Shown here one piece after another: positions 57,952-64,000 of a DNA stretch of 64,000 bases. Location of the stretch: NCBI RefSeq assembly GCF_001591585.1, contig NZ_BCVE01000008.1, forward strand, positions 62,001 to 126,000. The letters run 5' to 3'. Source of the stretch: Niallia circulans NBRC 13626 (lineage in GTDB: Bacteria > Bacillota > Bacilli > Bacillales > Cytobacillaceae). Every line of letters starts with the position of its first letter. The first letter of the stretch is position 1. Position numbers and translations under genes: made by a program. The notes beneath the pieces are model-generated. The model had not been told where the DNA came from. It was given only the letters and a program-made list of their open reading frames with translations, and made no database searches.

Positions 57952-58083
57952 TTAACGAGCTTTTTTCAAATGCTTTCTTTCTAACCGTTCCTCAATTTTT
58001 TCAATCGCTTCTCTATCCTTTAGTAATTGCATTTTATTTTCTAATACAAGTTCCTGAAATGAACGTTTACGAGGTTTTCTCAT
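57952..58083 (-). CDS. FbpB-family small basic protein
   Basis: A 43-residue, Arg/Lys/Glu-rich protein ([20 protein letters not shown], then [19 protein letters not shown]). The MRK..K.SF.ELV.ENK pattern is that of Fur-regulated basic protein B, which in B. subtilis helps the small RNA FsrA lower iron-rich protein synthesis. AAAGGAGAA lies 6 bases before the ATG. A Fur-like box at 58135-58149 supports iron control. Confidence 0.85.
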   Translation of the reverse strand: MRKPRKRSFQELVLENKMQLLKDREAIEKIEERLERKHLKKAR

Positions 58084-58134
58084 CTTTATTCTCCTTTAAT
58101 AAGTATTTTGTATTTCCATATTTCCCAAAAAATT

Positions 58135-58149
58135 AGATAATTATTACAA
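58135..58149. promoter_or_regulatory. Fur-box-like site upstream of fbpB
   Basis: AGATAATTATTACAA matches the 7-1-7 Fur consensus TGATAAT-N-ATTATCA at 12 of 15 places. It lies about 55 bases before the fbpB start, a usual place for a Fur operator. Confidence 0.6.
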
Positions 58150-58182
58150 TAAAAAGAAATAATCTTTAAATCTATTTGAAAA

Positions 58183-58273
58183 GTTTATTTTTTCAGAAAA
58201 TAAACAAGGCGTGCACTCCTTTGTTACATTTGTAATTATAGTATATGTTATACCCGTTGTAAAGCGCTTACAA
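58183..58273 (-). promoter_or_regulatory. cre-overlapped promoter, 4-codon ORF and hairpin
   Basis: On the minus strand: a cre-like palindrome TTGTAAGCGCTTTACAA (58273-58257) covers the -35 TTTACA (58263-58258); 17-base spacer; -10 TATAAT (58240-58235); ribosome binding site AAAGGAG (58222-58216); TTG-TTT-ATT-TTC-TGA (58207-58193); and a 9-bp hairpin GTTTATTTT/AAAATAAAC (58205-58183) followed by TTTTC. The tiny ORF lies inside the hairpin's first arm. It could be an attenuated leader for fbpB-sspN or a short RNA unit. Confidence 0.55.
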
Positions 58274-58300
58274 TGTTAATTTTTTGTGAACTTTACTCTG

Positions 58301-58798
58301 TTAGTCTTTTGTCATTTCCATCATTTGTTGAAGTGTTAACATAGTGAAGCCCTTTTTAATAATAATTCCATCTTCATTAAGAAAAAACGTTGTGGGAATA
58401 CTTAGAATGTCATACTGATTTGAAACCATATCGTTATTATCTATTAAGATCGGGAATGTTAAATTTCTTTCCTTCACAAACTGTCTAACTCCCTTTTCAT
58501 TTCCACCATCCACATTCACCGCTAGAACAATCCAGTGATCTTGCTTTTTTTTAGAAAAAGTTTCTATATCAAGCATTTCTTTTTTACAAGGTGGACACCA
58601 AGTTGCCCAAAAATTTATCATGACTGATTTTCCTCTATAATCAGATAAGCGCACTGTCTTTCCATTTAAATCTTTCAGTTTAAAATCTGGTGCTTCCTCC
58701 CCAATATTTAAACCAGTGTTTGCTTCTACATTAGTGGACATAATAAAGAAAAAGCTAGAAAAAACCATGAATATAATAATAGTTGTTTTTAGTGACAC
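58301..58798 (-). CDS. yneN: Membrane-anchored thiol-disulfide oxidoreductase (YneN/ResA-like)
   Basis: A 165-residue thioredoxin-fold protein with an N-terminal signal anchor (about 5-25), the active site WCPPC (Cys68, Cys71), then FPILIDNND and the cis-Pro loop SIPTTFFLNEDG. It works outside the membrane. A GTG start at 58798 follows GGAGGAGGG. In B. subtilis yneN lies next to sspN, and the same order is seen here. Confidence 0.88.
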   Translation of the reverse strand: MSLKTTIIIFMVFSSFFFIMSTNVEANTGLNIGEEAPDFKLKDLNGKTVRLSDYRGKSVMINFWATWCPPCKKEMLDIETFSKKKQDHWIVLAVNVDGGNEKGVRQFVKERNLTFPILIDNNDMVSNQYDILSIPTTFFLNEDGIIIKKGFTMLTLQQMMEMTKD

Positions 58799-59265
58799 TA
58801 TGCCCTCCTCCTCTTATTTGATAAAGTATTTTTTCTAAATTCTATTGTAAACTTACTTATAGATTAACCAATTTATTTATATTTATTAGTTTGAGTGCGT
58901 AAAATTAGTTGAGTTTATAACAGAAATATGATTTGCACTCTAGTTATAGTGGCAGTTTTTTGAATAGGTGTTTTCTCTTTTGGAGCAATACATTCATTAT
59001 TTCCACCATTTCTATAAAGCGTTGTTGAGCGACTTGCAAAGTGCTGGAACGCAATATTTACCTAACTATCTCTAGTGGTTACAGTCTTTTGAAATTAAAA
59101 AAGGTTTTAATTTTCGATAAACGAGGAAAGTAAAACTTATTCCAGCGTGTCAAAAATTTAATTGTACAACAGTTGAAATATTGAAAAGTACTTAATTAAA
59201 AAACCTGTTTTATGTTGAAACAATAAATGAGAAATGACGTCCAATTAAATGAGGAGGTGAGGTTT
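58799..59265. other. Intergenic region, nothing seen
   Basis: About 470 bases with no convincing reading frame, repeat or RNA structure. A GAGGAGG ribosome binding site at its end belongs to the broken lipoprotein gene. Confidence 0.4.
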
Positions 59266-59658
59266 ATGAAAAAAACTGTTCTGTTTATCATTTCCACTTG
59301 TCATTTATTCGGTTTATTTGCATGTTCTAACCAGAATAAGCAAGCAGATGATCAAAAAATCGTTAGTATAAATGAGCAAGTCAATGAGGAAAAAAACAAA
59401 TAAGATGTTAGACAAGTTGTGTGGGAGCAATTATCATTAGAACAAAAAGAATTAATTGATTGTACTTGGAAAAATGGAAAGGTCTCTAAAATTACTTTAA
59501 ATGATAATATGATGACACAAGTGGAAGCAAAGTCATACGTTGGGAAAGAAGTCTATTTAATTGATTTTCCTACCAAAAATAAATCGATTCCAAATAATAT
59601 AATTATCTATGCTGATTTAATTACATTTGACTACATTGGCAATGGTCTTGTTGATTAA
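59266..59658 (+). pseudogene. Lipoprotein gene with one in-frame stop codon
   Basis: The frame starts MKKTVLFIISTCHLFGLFAC with a lipobox ending at Cys20 and continues QVNEEKNK to TAA at 59401-59403. The same frame goes on without shift as DVRQVVWEQLSLEQKELIDC to YIGNGLVD and stop at 59658, so 131 codons are interrupted by one TAA. The second part has a GTG at 59419 but no good ribosome binding site. It looks like a small secreted lipoprotein inactivated by a point mutation (or a sequence error). A terminator follows. Confidence 0.8.
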
Positions 59659-59700
59659 TACACTTAGAATATAATCCCTAAAGTTGGTAGATAGAGGGAT

Positions 59701-59718
59701 GGGCGATGAAGCCCTTTT
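59701..59718 (+). terminator. Short terminator after the lipoprotein pseudogene
   Basis: GGGC-GATGAA-GCCC followed by TTTTATTTTT, about 42 bases after the stop. Confidence 0.6.
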
Positions 59719-60033
59719 ATTTTTATTAAATAACAATGTTAGTGGAAAACAGCAAGAATTTATATACATCTTTTGCCCTAAAAATTTTTCTCCATATCTT
59801 TACCTTTTTTATTCATCTTCACTCACTGTCTTCCAACTAATTTGCTTCTTTTGATGGAAAGGATAAAATATCAAAATTTATATATACTGTGGGGACACAC
59901 CTAGTTTATAATCTTCACACTACTACTTGTAATATAAAAGCATTAAGTATCACAATAAGCAGATTTTATCTTAGTAGCTGAGACACAAGAAACCCAACCA
60001 AATATAAACCCGAACAATCATATGTAGACCAAT
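59719..60033. other. Intergenic region, nothing seen
   Basis: About 315 AT-rich bases between the lipoprotein pseudogene terminator and the ppaC terminator. No feature can be supported. Confidence 0.4.
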
Positions 60034-60073
60034 AAAAAAGACAGATCCATTCACCATGCGAACAGACCTGCCT
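60034..60073 (-). terminator. Terminator of ppaC
   Basis: A 9-bp stem with two G-U pairs (AGGCAGGTC with GATCTGTCT on the minus strand) followed by TTTTTTATTGG. Confidence 0.7.
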
Positions 60074-60144
60074 CTTATCCTCTATTTCAATTGTTTGCTT
60101 TCCAAATCAGTACCATGTGTTAAAAAGATTATTTAAACAAGTAA

Positions 60145-61077
60145 TTATAGCGCTTCAAAAGTCTCTGTTAAAACTGGTACGATTTGTTTTTTACGAGATA
60201 CGACACCTTTTAATAATGCGCTATTATTTTCTAATGATACATTAAATGCCTTCTCTACTGTTTCTGCTTTATTGCCTAAAGCAACACCAACAGAATCGTT
60301 ATTTAAAATATCCGTTACGACAAGCAAGAATAAATCTAATCCTTTTTTGTCGATGATTGCTTGAATAGACGTTTCTAATTCAGCTTGTTTGGAAATGACA
60401 TCATTTGTATCAACTGCATTCACTTGTGCAATTTCTACTTTATATGTACCCATTGTAAATTCTTTTGCATCGATGCTTAATAATTGATCAACCGTTTTAT
60501 CACTTAAATCAGCACCAGCTTTCAGCATGTCTAATCCGTACTGTTCTGCATTTACACCAGCAATTTCTGCTAATTCCTTGGCAGCTTGTACATCTTGGTC
60601 TGTGCAAGTTGGTGATTTAAATAATAAGGAATCAGAAATAATAGCTGAAAGCATTAATCCAGCAACTTCTTTCTTGATTTCTACATTATTTTCTTTATAC
60701 ATTTTATTTAATATAGTTGCCGTACAGCCTACTGGTTCCGCTCGGTAGTATAAAGGATCACTTGTCTCGAAATTAGCGATACGATGGTGATCAATTACCT
60801 CTAAAATCGTTACATCTTTAATGTCTTCCACACTTTGCTGGAATTCATTATGGTCTACCAAGATAACTGAATTAGCTTCTGAAGCTGCCTTTTCAATAAA
60901 ACGAGGAGCTTCTGTTTTAAAATAATCTAATGCAAACTTTGTTTCTCCACTAACGTCACCAAGACGAACAGCTTCTGCTTCTACTCCAAGTGCCTTTTTT
61001 AATTCTGCATACGCAATCGCAGAACAAATAGTATCCGTATCCGGATTTTTATGACCAAATATCAATACTTTTTCCAT
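60145..61077 (-). CDS. ppaC: Manganese-dependent inorganic pyrophosphatase
   Basis: A 310-residue family II pyrophosphatase that clears pyrophosphate from biosynthesis. DHH-family marks: [20 protein letters not shown] (His and two Asp for metal), [20 protein letters not shown] and the C-terminal active-site [10 protein letters not shown] with Arg-Lys-Lys. Ribosome binding site AAGGAGATT. Monocistronic. Confidence 0.96.
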   Translation of the reverse strand: MEKVLIFGHKNPDTDTICSAIAYAELKKALGVEAEAVRLGDVSGETKFALDYFKTEAPRFIEKAASEANSVILVDHNEFQQSVEDIKDVTILEVIDHHRIANFETSDPLYYRAEPVGCTATILNKMYKENNVEIKKEVAGLMLSAIISDSLLFKSPTCTDQDVQAAKELAEIAGVNAEQYGLDMLKAGADLSDKTVDQLLSIDAKEFTMGTYKVEIAQVNAVDTNDVISKQAELETSIQAIIDKKGLDLFLLVVTDILNNDSVGVALGNKAETVEKAFNVSLENNSALLKGVVSRKKQIVPVLTETFEAL

Positions 61078-61245
61078 TTAGCAAATCTCCTTATTACAAT
61101 AATCTGATGACGTATCCATTCTGTTTCATACATCCTTCTTTATTTTATCATAACTTACCGGAATTTAAAGAAAAGAACATAAAAAAGAATAGGCAATTCC
61201 CCTATAGACATTATGAATATTACCCTTAATGCTTGAATAAAAAGA

Positions 61246-61290
61246 AAAACTGCAAATCAACAACCCGAAAAGGAGGTTATTTGCAGTTTT
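61246..61290 (-). terminator. Terminator of glnA
   Basis: An 11-bp stem AAAACTGCAAA with complement, partly paired loop, and a T-run on the minus strand, 25 bases after the glnA stop. Confidence 0.88.
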
Positions 61291-61314
61291 GGAATCTTCT
61301 ATTTAACTTGTAAA

Positions 61315-62649
61315 TTAGAATTTATATTGATAGTTTTCAATTTCCCAAGTATGGATTGTTGTTCGGTAGCTATCCCACTCTTCTTTCTTAGCAGCAACAT
61401 ACTCAGTGAATACATGCTCTCCAAGTGTTTTAAGACCAATTTCTCCTGCTTCGAGTTCAGCAATTGCAGCTTCTAATCCACCAGGTAAACTGTCAATTCC
61501 AAGTTCTTCACGACGCTCATCTGTCATATGGAAGATATCTTCGTTAATTGGTGCTGGTGCTCTTAAACCTCTTTCCACTCCATCTAAACCTGCTGCAGCA
61601 ATAACAGCAAATGTTAAATATGGATTAGATGATGGGTCTGGACAACGAAGCTCCACACGAGTAGCCATTCCACGTTTTGCAGGAATACGGATTAATGCAG
61701 AACGATTGGATGCTGACCATGCTAAGTAGCAAGGTGCTTCATATCCTGGTACTAAACGCTTATAAGAGTTTACTAGTGGATTGGTAACAGCTACGAAACT
61801 CTTAACATTTTCTAAAACACCTGCAATAAATGAATAAGCTGTTTCAGATAATTCTAAATCATCGTTCGCATCATAGAAGCAATTTTCTCCATCTTTAAAG
61901 AATGACATATTAACATGCATTCCTGAACCATTAATTCCGAATACTGGTTTTGGCATAAACGTTGCGTGTAAACCATATTGAGAAGCGATTGTTTTCACAA
62001 CCCATTTATATGTTGTCGCCAAGTCAGCTGCAGTTAATGCATCTGCATATTTGAAGTTAATCTCATGTTGACCTTCTGCTACTTCATGGTGAAGTGCTTC
62101 GATAGTGAAGCCCATTGCTCTTAATGTTTTGAAAATTTCAACACGGACTTTTTCTCCTAAATCCTTTGGTGATGGTTCAAAATAGCCGCCTCTATCCCCT
62201 AATTCTGTAGTTGGATATCCATTTTCGTCGGTTGCAAATAGGAAGAATTCTAACTCTGGGCCGACAGAAATACTATATCCATTTTCAGCAGCACGATCCA
62301 CTGTTTTCTTCAGAACATTACGAGTATCACCTTCAAATAAAGATCCATCAGGATTTGTTACAGAACAAAGGAACCGCGCTTCTGAATATCCTTCTGTTTC
62401 AGTCCAAGGCAAAACTGCGAATGTGTTTAAGTCTGGTAATAAATAAGAATCTGATTTGTTAATAGGAGAAAATCCTTTAATGGATGAACCGTCAATCATG
62501 ATTTTTCCTTCAACAGCATCATCTAATTGTTGAGCAGTAATTGTAATATTTTTTAAAATTCCTTCAATATCCACAAATTGTAGATGTAATAATTCTACAT
62601 TTTTTTCTTTTACAATACTTTCAATTTTCTCTAATGTAATTTCACTCAT
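61315..62649 (-). CDS. glnA: Glutamine synthetase type I, divergent paralogue
   Basis: A 444-residue GS-I alpha-type enzyme making glutamine from glutamate, ATP and ammonia. Landmarks: MIDGSSIKGF, SVGPELEFFLF, HHEVAEGQHEINFKY, FMPKPVFGINGSGMHVN and the Glu flap VNSYKRLVPGYEAPCY. In B. subtilis GlnA residue 62 is Arg (GFVRIEESD) and needed for feedback inhibition and regulator contacts; here the place is Pro62 (GFSPINKSD). No glnR gene stands before it, and the C-terminal ending also differs (YQYKF). So it is probably a second GS of the cell or a side-function paralogue. It shares all catalytic motifs. Confidence 0.93.
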   Translation of the reverse strand: MSEITLEKIESIVKEKNVELLHLQFVDIEGILKNITITAQQLDDAVEGKIMIDGSSIKGFSPINKSDSYLLPDLNTFAVLPWTETEGYSEARFLCSVTNPDGSLFEGDTRNVLKKTVDRAAENGYSISVGPELEFFLFATDENGYPTTELGDRGGYFEPSPKDLGEKVRVEIFKTLRAMGFTIEALHHEVAEGQHEINFKYADALTAADLATTYKWVVKTIASQYGLHATFMPKPVFGINGSGMHVNMSFFKDGENCFYDANDDLELSETAYSFIAGVLENVKSFVAVTNPLVNSYKRLVPGYEAPCYLAWSASNRSALIRIPAKRGMATRVELRCPDPSSNPYLTFAVIAAAGLDGVERGLRAPAPINEDIFHMTDERREELGIDSLPGGLEAAIAELEAGEIGLKTLGEHVFTEYVAAKKEEWDSYRTTIHTWEIENYQYKF

Positions 62650-62665
62650 GTTAACTTACCTCACA
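62649..62665 (-). promoter_or_regulatory. GlnR/TnrA-like site across the glnA start
   Basis: TGTGA-N7-TAACA on the minus strand fits TGTNA-N7-TNACA fully. It overlaps the ribosome binding site (GAGGTAAG) and touches the ATG, so it could be a roadblock site or a chance match. Confidence 0.4.
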
Positions 62666-63071
62666 ATTCATGTTCTATTATCTAACTTGATTTCATTATA
62701 AGAAAAAAAATCTGTTAAAACAATGTTTTTTTTAAATTTTTTAAAAATTTTATTAGGTAGCGTTTACATTTATTTCTTTGTGAATTTTCCTTTTTTCACA
62801 TATATCATGTTAGATAGTTGCTGTAATTTTTGTCGAATGATGGTCAAATGTAAGATTATTGACCGAAACAGATATTTGCCAATATGGATAGCGATAAGAG
62901 AAACTTATTATAAAAATAACAAAATTCCGAATATTCGTTATTTAACTATGTTTTTATCGAGCTTTCTCTTGTTTTCTCTCATTTTTAGGCATTTTTAATA
63001 TTTCCCATCACGAAATAAATAGCTTATATTCATAAATAAAGCTTTTAATTAATTTTTGGACGGTGATATGC
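62666..63071. other. Divergent control region between glnA and the aminotransferase
   Basis: About 400 AT-rich bases with no gene I trust. A TGTGAA...TTCACA inverted repeat lies at about 62777-62798 (10-base centre) and could be an operator for either gene. Confidence 0.4.
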
Positions 63072-64000
63072 ATGCAATTATTAAAACCTTTTTCCTATAG
63101 TAGAAGATTTCCTAACATCGAGGTAATTGGTTCCGCCTTTGCGGGTAATCAGGATAATCTGATCCCCTTATCATTTGGATTTCCGGCACCTGAATCACTT
63201 CCGGTTGATAAAATGACCGCTGCTACAGAAGCTGCCATGCAAACACAAGGAAGATATGCATTAGCTTATAGTGGTGGAGCAGGAGTGAATGATGTAATTA
63301 ACTGGATTAAAGAAAGATCAAAGTTACGCGAGATAAAAGCCAAGGAGAATGAAATACTTGTAACTGCAGGCAGTTCACAGGCAATAGATTTAGTCACAAG
63401 AACCTTAACCGACCCTGGTGATGAAATATGGGTAGAAGCACCTACATTCTTCGGCGCACTGAAAACATTTCAGTTGGCAGAAACGAAATTAACTTCTTTC
63501 CCTATTGATGAAAATGGCTTAAGAGTCGATTTAGTGCAACAGGAATTAAGCGAAAGAGTTAAAAATAATTTACCACTCCCTAAATTAATGTATGTTATAC
63601 CGAATTTTCAAAATCCCGGAGGAGTTAATCTATCAGTAGACAGAAGAAAACGCCTTGCCGAATTAGCATACGAGTATAATTTCTTTATTATCGAAGATGA
63701 TGCCTATGTTGAGCTTTCTTTTGATGGAACATTTTCTCCAGCTATTTATTCGTACGGGCCAGAAAGAGTCGTTTACTTAAGTACTTTTTCCAAAATAATC
63801 GCCCCAGGTTTACGACTCGGCTGGGCTATTGGCTTAACGGAAATCATCGAAAAGATGCGGATTTTAAAAATCGATGGGTTAACAAGCGTTTATGTTCAAG
63901 AGGTAACAAAAAATTTACTTGATCAAATCGATATGGATGAACATATTAGCTATTTAAATTCCCTTTATTTATCGCGTAAAAATGCTATGGTTTCAGCGAT
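63072..64000 (+). CDS. PLP-dependent aminotransferase, fold type I (2-aminoadipate/LysN-like), 3' end cut off
   Basis: The first 309 codons of an aminotransferase without N-terminal HTH. Landmarks: FGFPAPESLPVDKM, YSGGAGVNDVINWIKER, TAGSSQAIDLVTRTL, IPNFQNPGGVNLS, DDAYVELSFDG and the PLP-lysine in STFSKIIAPGLRLGW. It resembles 2-aminoadipate or aromatic aminotransferases of the MocR-related group. The ATG at 63072 is chosen over the ATG 4 bases upstream, which is in another frame. The gene runs past the window end. Confidence 0.9.
   Translation, partial: MQLLKPFSYSRRFPNIEVIGSAFAGNQDNLIPLSFGFPAPESLPVDKMTAATEAAMQTQGRYALAYSGGAGVNDVINWIKERSKLREIKAKENEILVTAGSSQAIDLVTRTLTDPGDEIWVEAPTFFGALKTFQLAETKLTSFPIDENGLRVDLVQQELSERVKNNLPLPKLMYVIPNFQNPGGVNLSVDRRKRLAELAYEYNFFIIEDDAYVELSFDGTFSPAIYSYGPERVVYLSTFSKIIAPGLRLGWAIGLTEIIEKMRILKIDGLTSVYVQEVTKNLLDQIDMDEHISYLNSLYLSRKNAMVSA

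Noticed and set aside
57798-58136. 112-codon plus-strand frame over sspN and fbpB
   Set aside because: It lies antisense to two well supported small genes and has no ribosome binding site.
62723-62998. 91-codon plus-strand frame between glnA and the aminotransferase gene
   Set aside because: Very Phe/Leu/Ile-rich from AT-rich DNA, no ribosome binding site, and it fills the divergent promoter area.
1-64000. CRISPR array, rRNA or tRNA genes, insertion sequences, prophage structural genes
   Set aside because: I looked for repeated spacers, rRNA and tRNA-like segments and transposase or integrase motifs and found none that could be supported.

Overview
The window is AT-rich, densely coded DNA from an endospore-forming member of the Bacillaceae. 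The evidence is AGGAGG-type ribosome binding sites, H-type and N-type small acid-soluble spore proteins, YjcZ-family peptides, an S-box methionine operon, a YidC2-type insertase gene behind a small stalling-type ORF, and a yneN-sspN-yneP-yneQ-yneR-plsY gene order close to that of Bacillus subtilis. The pyruvate formate-lyase pair points to a facultative anaerobe. The species cannot be fixed from sequence reading alone.

Layout. 1-8.4 kb: 5' part of recQ (cut by the window edge), two YjcZ peptides, a Gly/Trp-rich small protein, a ZIP-type transporter, a formate/nitrite channel, an ABC-F ATPase, a DacF-like D,D-carboxypeptidase and a flippase-like membrane protein. 8.8-12 kb: pflB-pflA behind an Fnr/Rex-like palindrome. 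12.4-15.3 kb: NAD salvage operon pncA-pncB-nadE. 15.5-17.6 kb: a MifM-like leader ORF before yidC2, then tandem crcB fluoride channel genes. 18.7-25.3 kb: odhA-odhB with a promoter/cre arrangement, and an ArlRS-like two-component pair. 25.9-34.1 kb: sspH, then a SAM-riboswitch-controlled metI-metC-yitJ-metH operon. 34-47.3 kb: mixed accessory genes (two acetyltransferases, GDSL hydrolase, MarR plus multidrug exporter, DUF2268 protease, nitrilase, acyl-CoA dehydrogenase-like protein, DUF3231, phospholipase D-like). 47.5-58.8 kb: plsY, soluble sensor kinase, CapA, yneR, yneQ, yneP, a probable insertion carrying a 693-residue TerD-like protein, a double-AAA+ CbbX/SpoVK-like ATPase, sspN, fbpB and yneN. 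59-64 kb: a lipoprotein gene broken by one stop codon, ppaC, a divergent glnA without glnR, and the start of an aminotransferase gene.

Working units. PncA, PncB and NadE take nicotinamide to NAD. MetI, MetC, YitJ and MetH take activated homoserine and cysteine to methionine, including supply of methyl-tetrahydrofolate, under SAM control. PflB and PflA with the nearby FNT channel could make and export formate. OdhA and OdhB form two parts of the 2-oxoglutarate dehydrogenase complex.

The most notable signals are: (1) a 98-codon ORF before yidC2 with a MifM-like C-terminus and a stem that hides the yidC2 ribosome binding site; (2) a decayed copy of the yneP 5' end on the far side of an orphan TerD-like gene, which marks an insertion; (3) a compact cre/promoter/4-codon ORF/hairpin element plus a Fur-like box before fbpB; (4) a glnA whose product lacks the Arg62 feedback residue. 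All similarity statements come from memory of the families; no searches were run.
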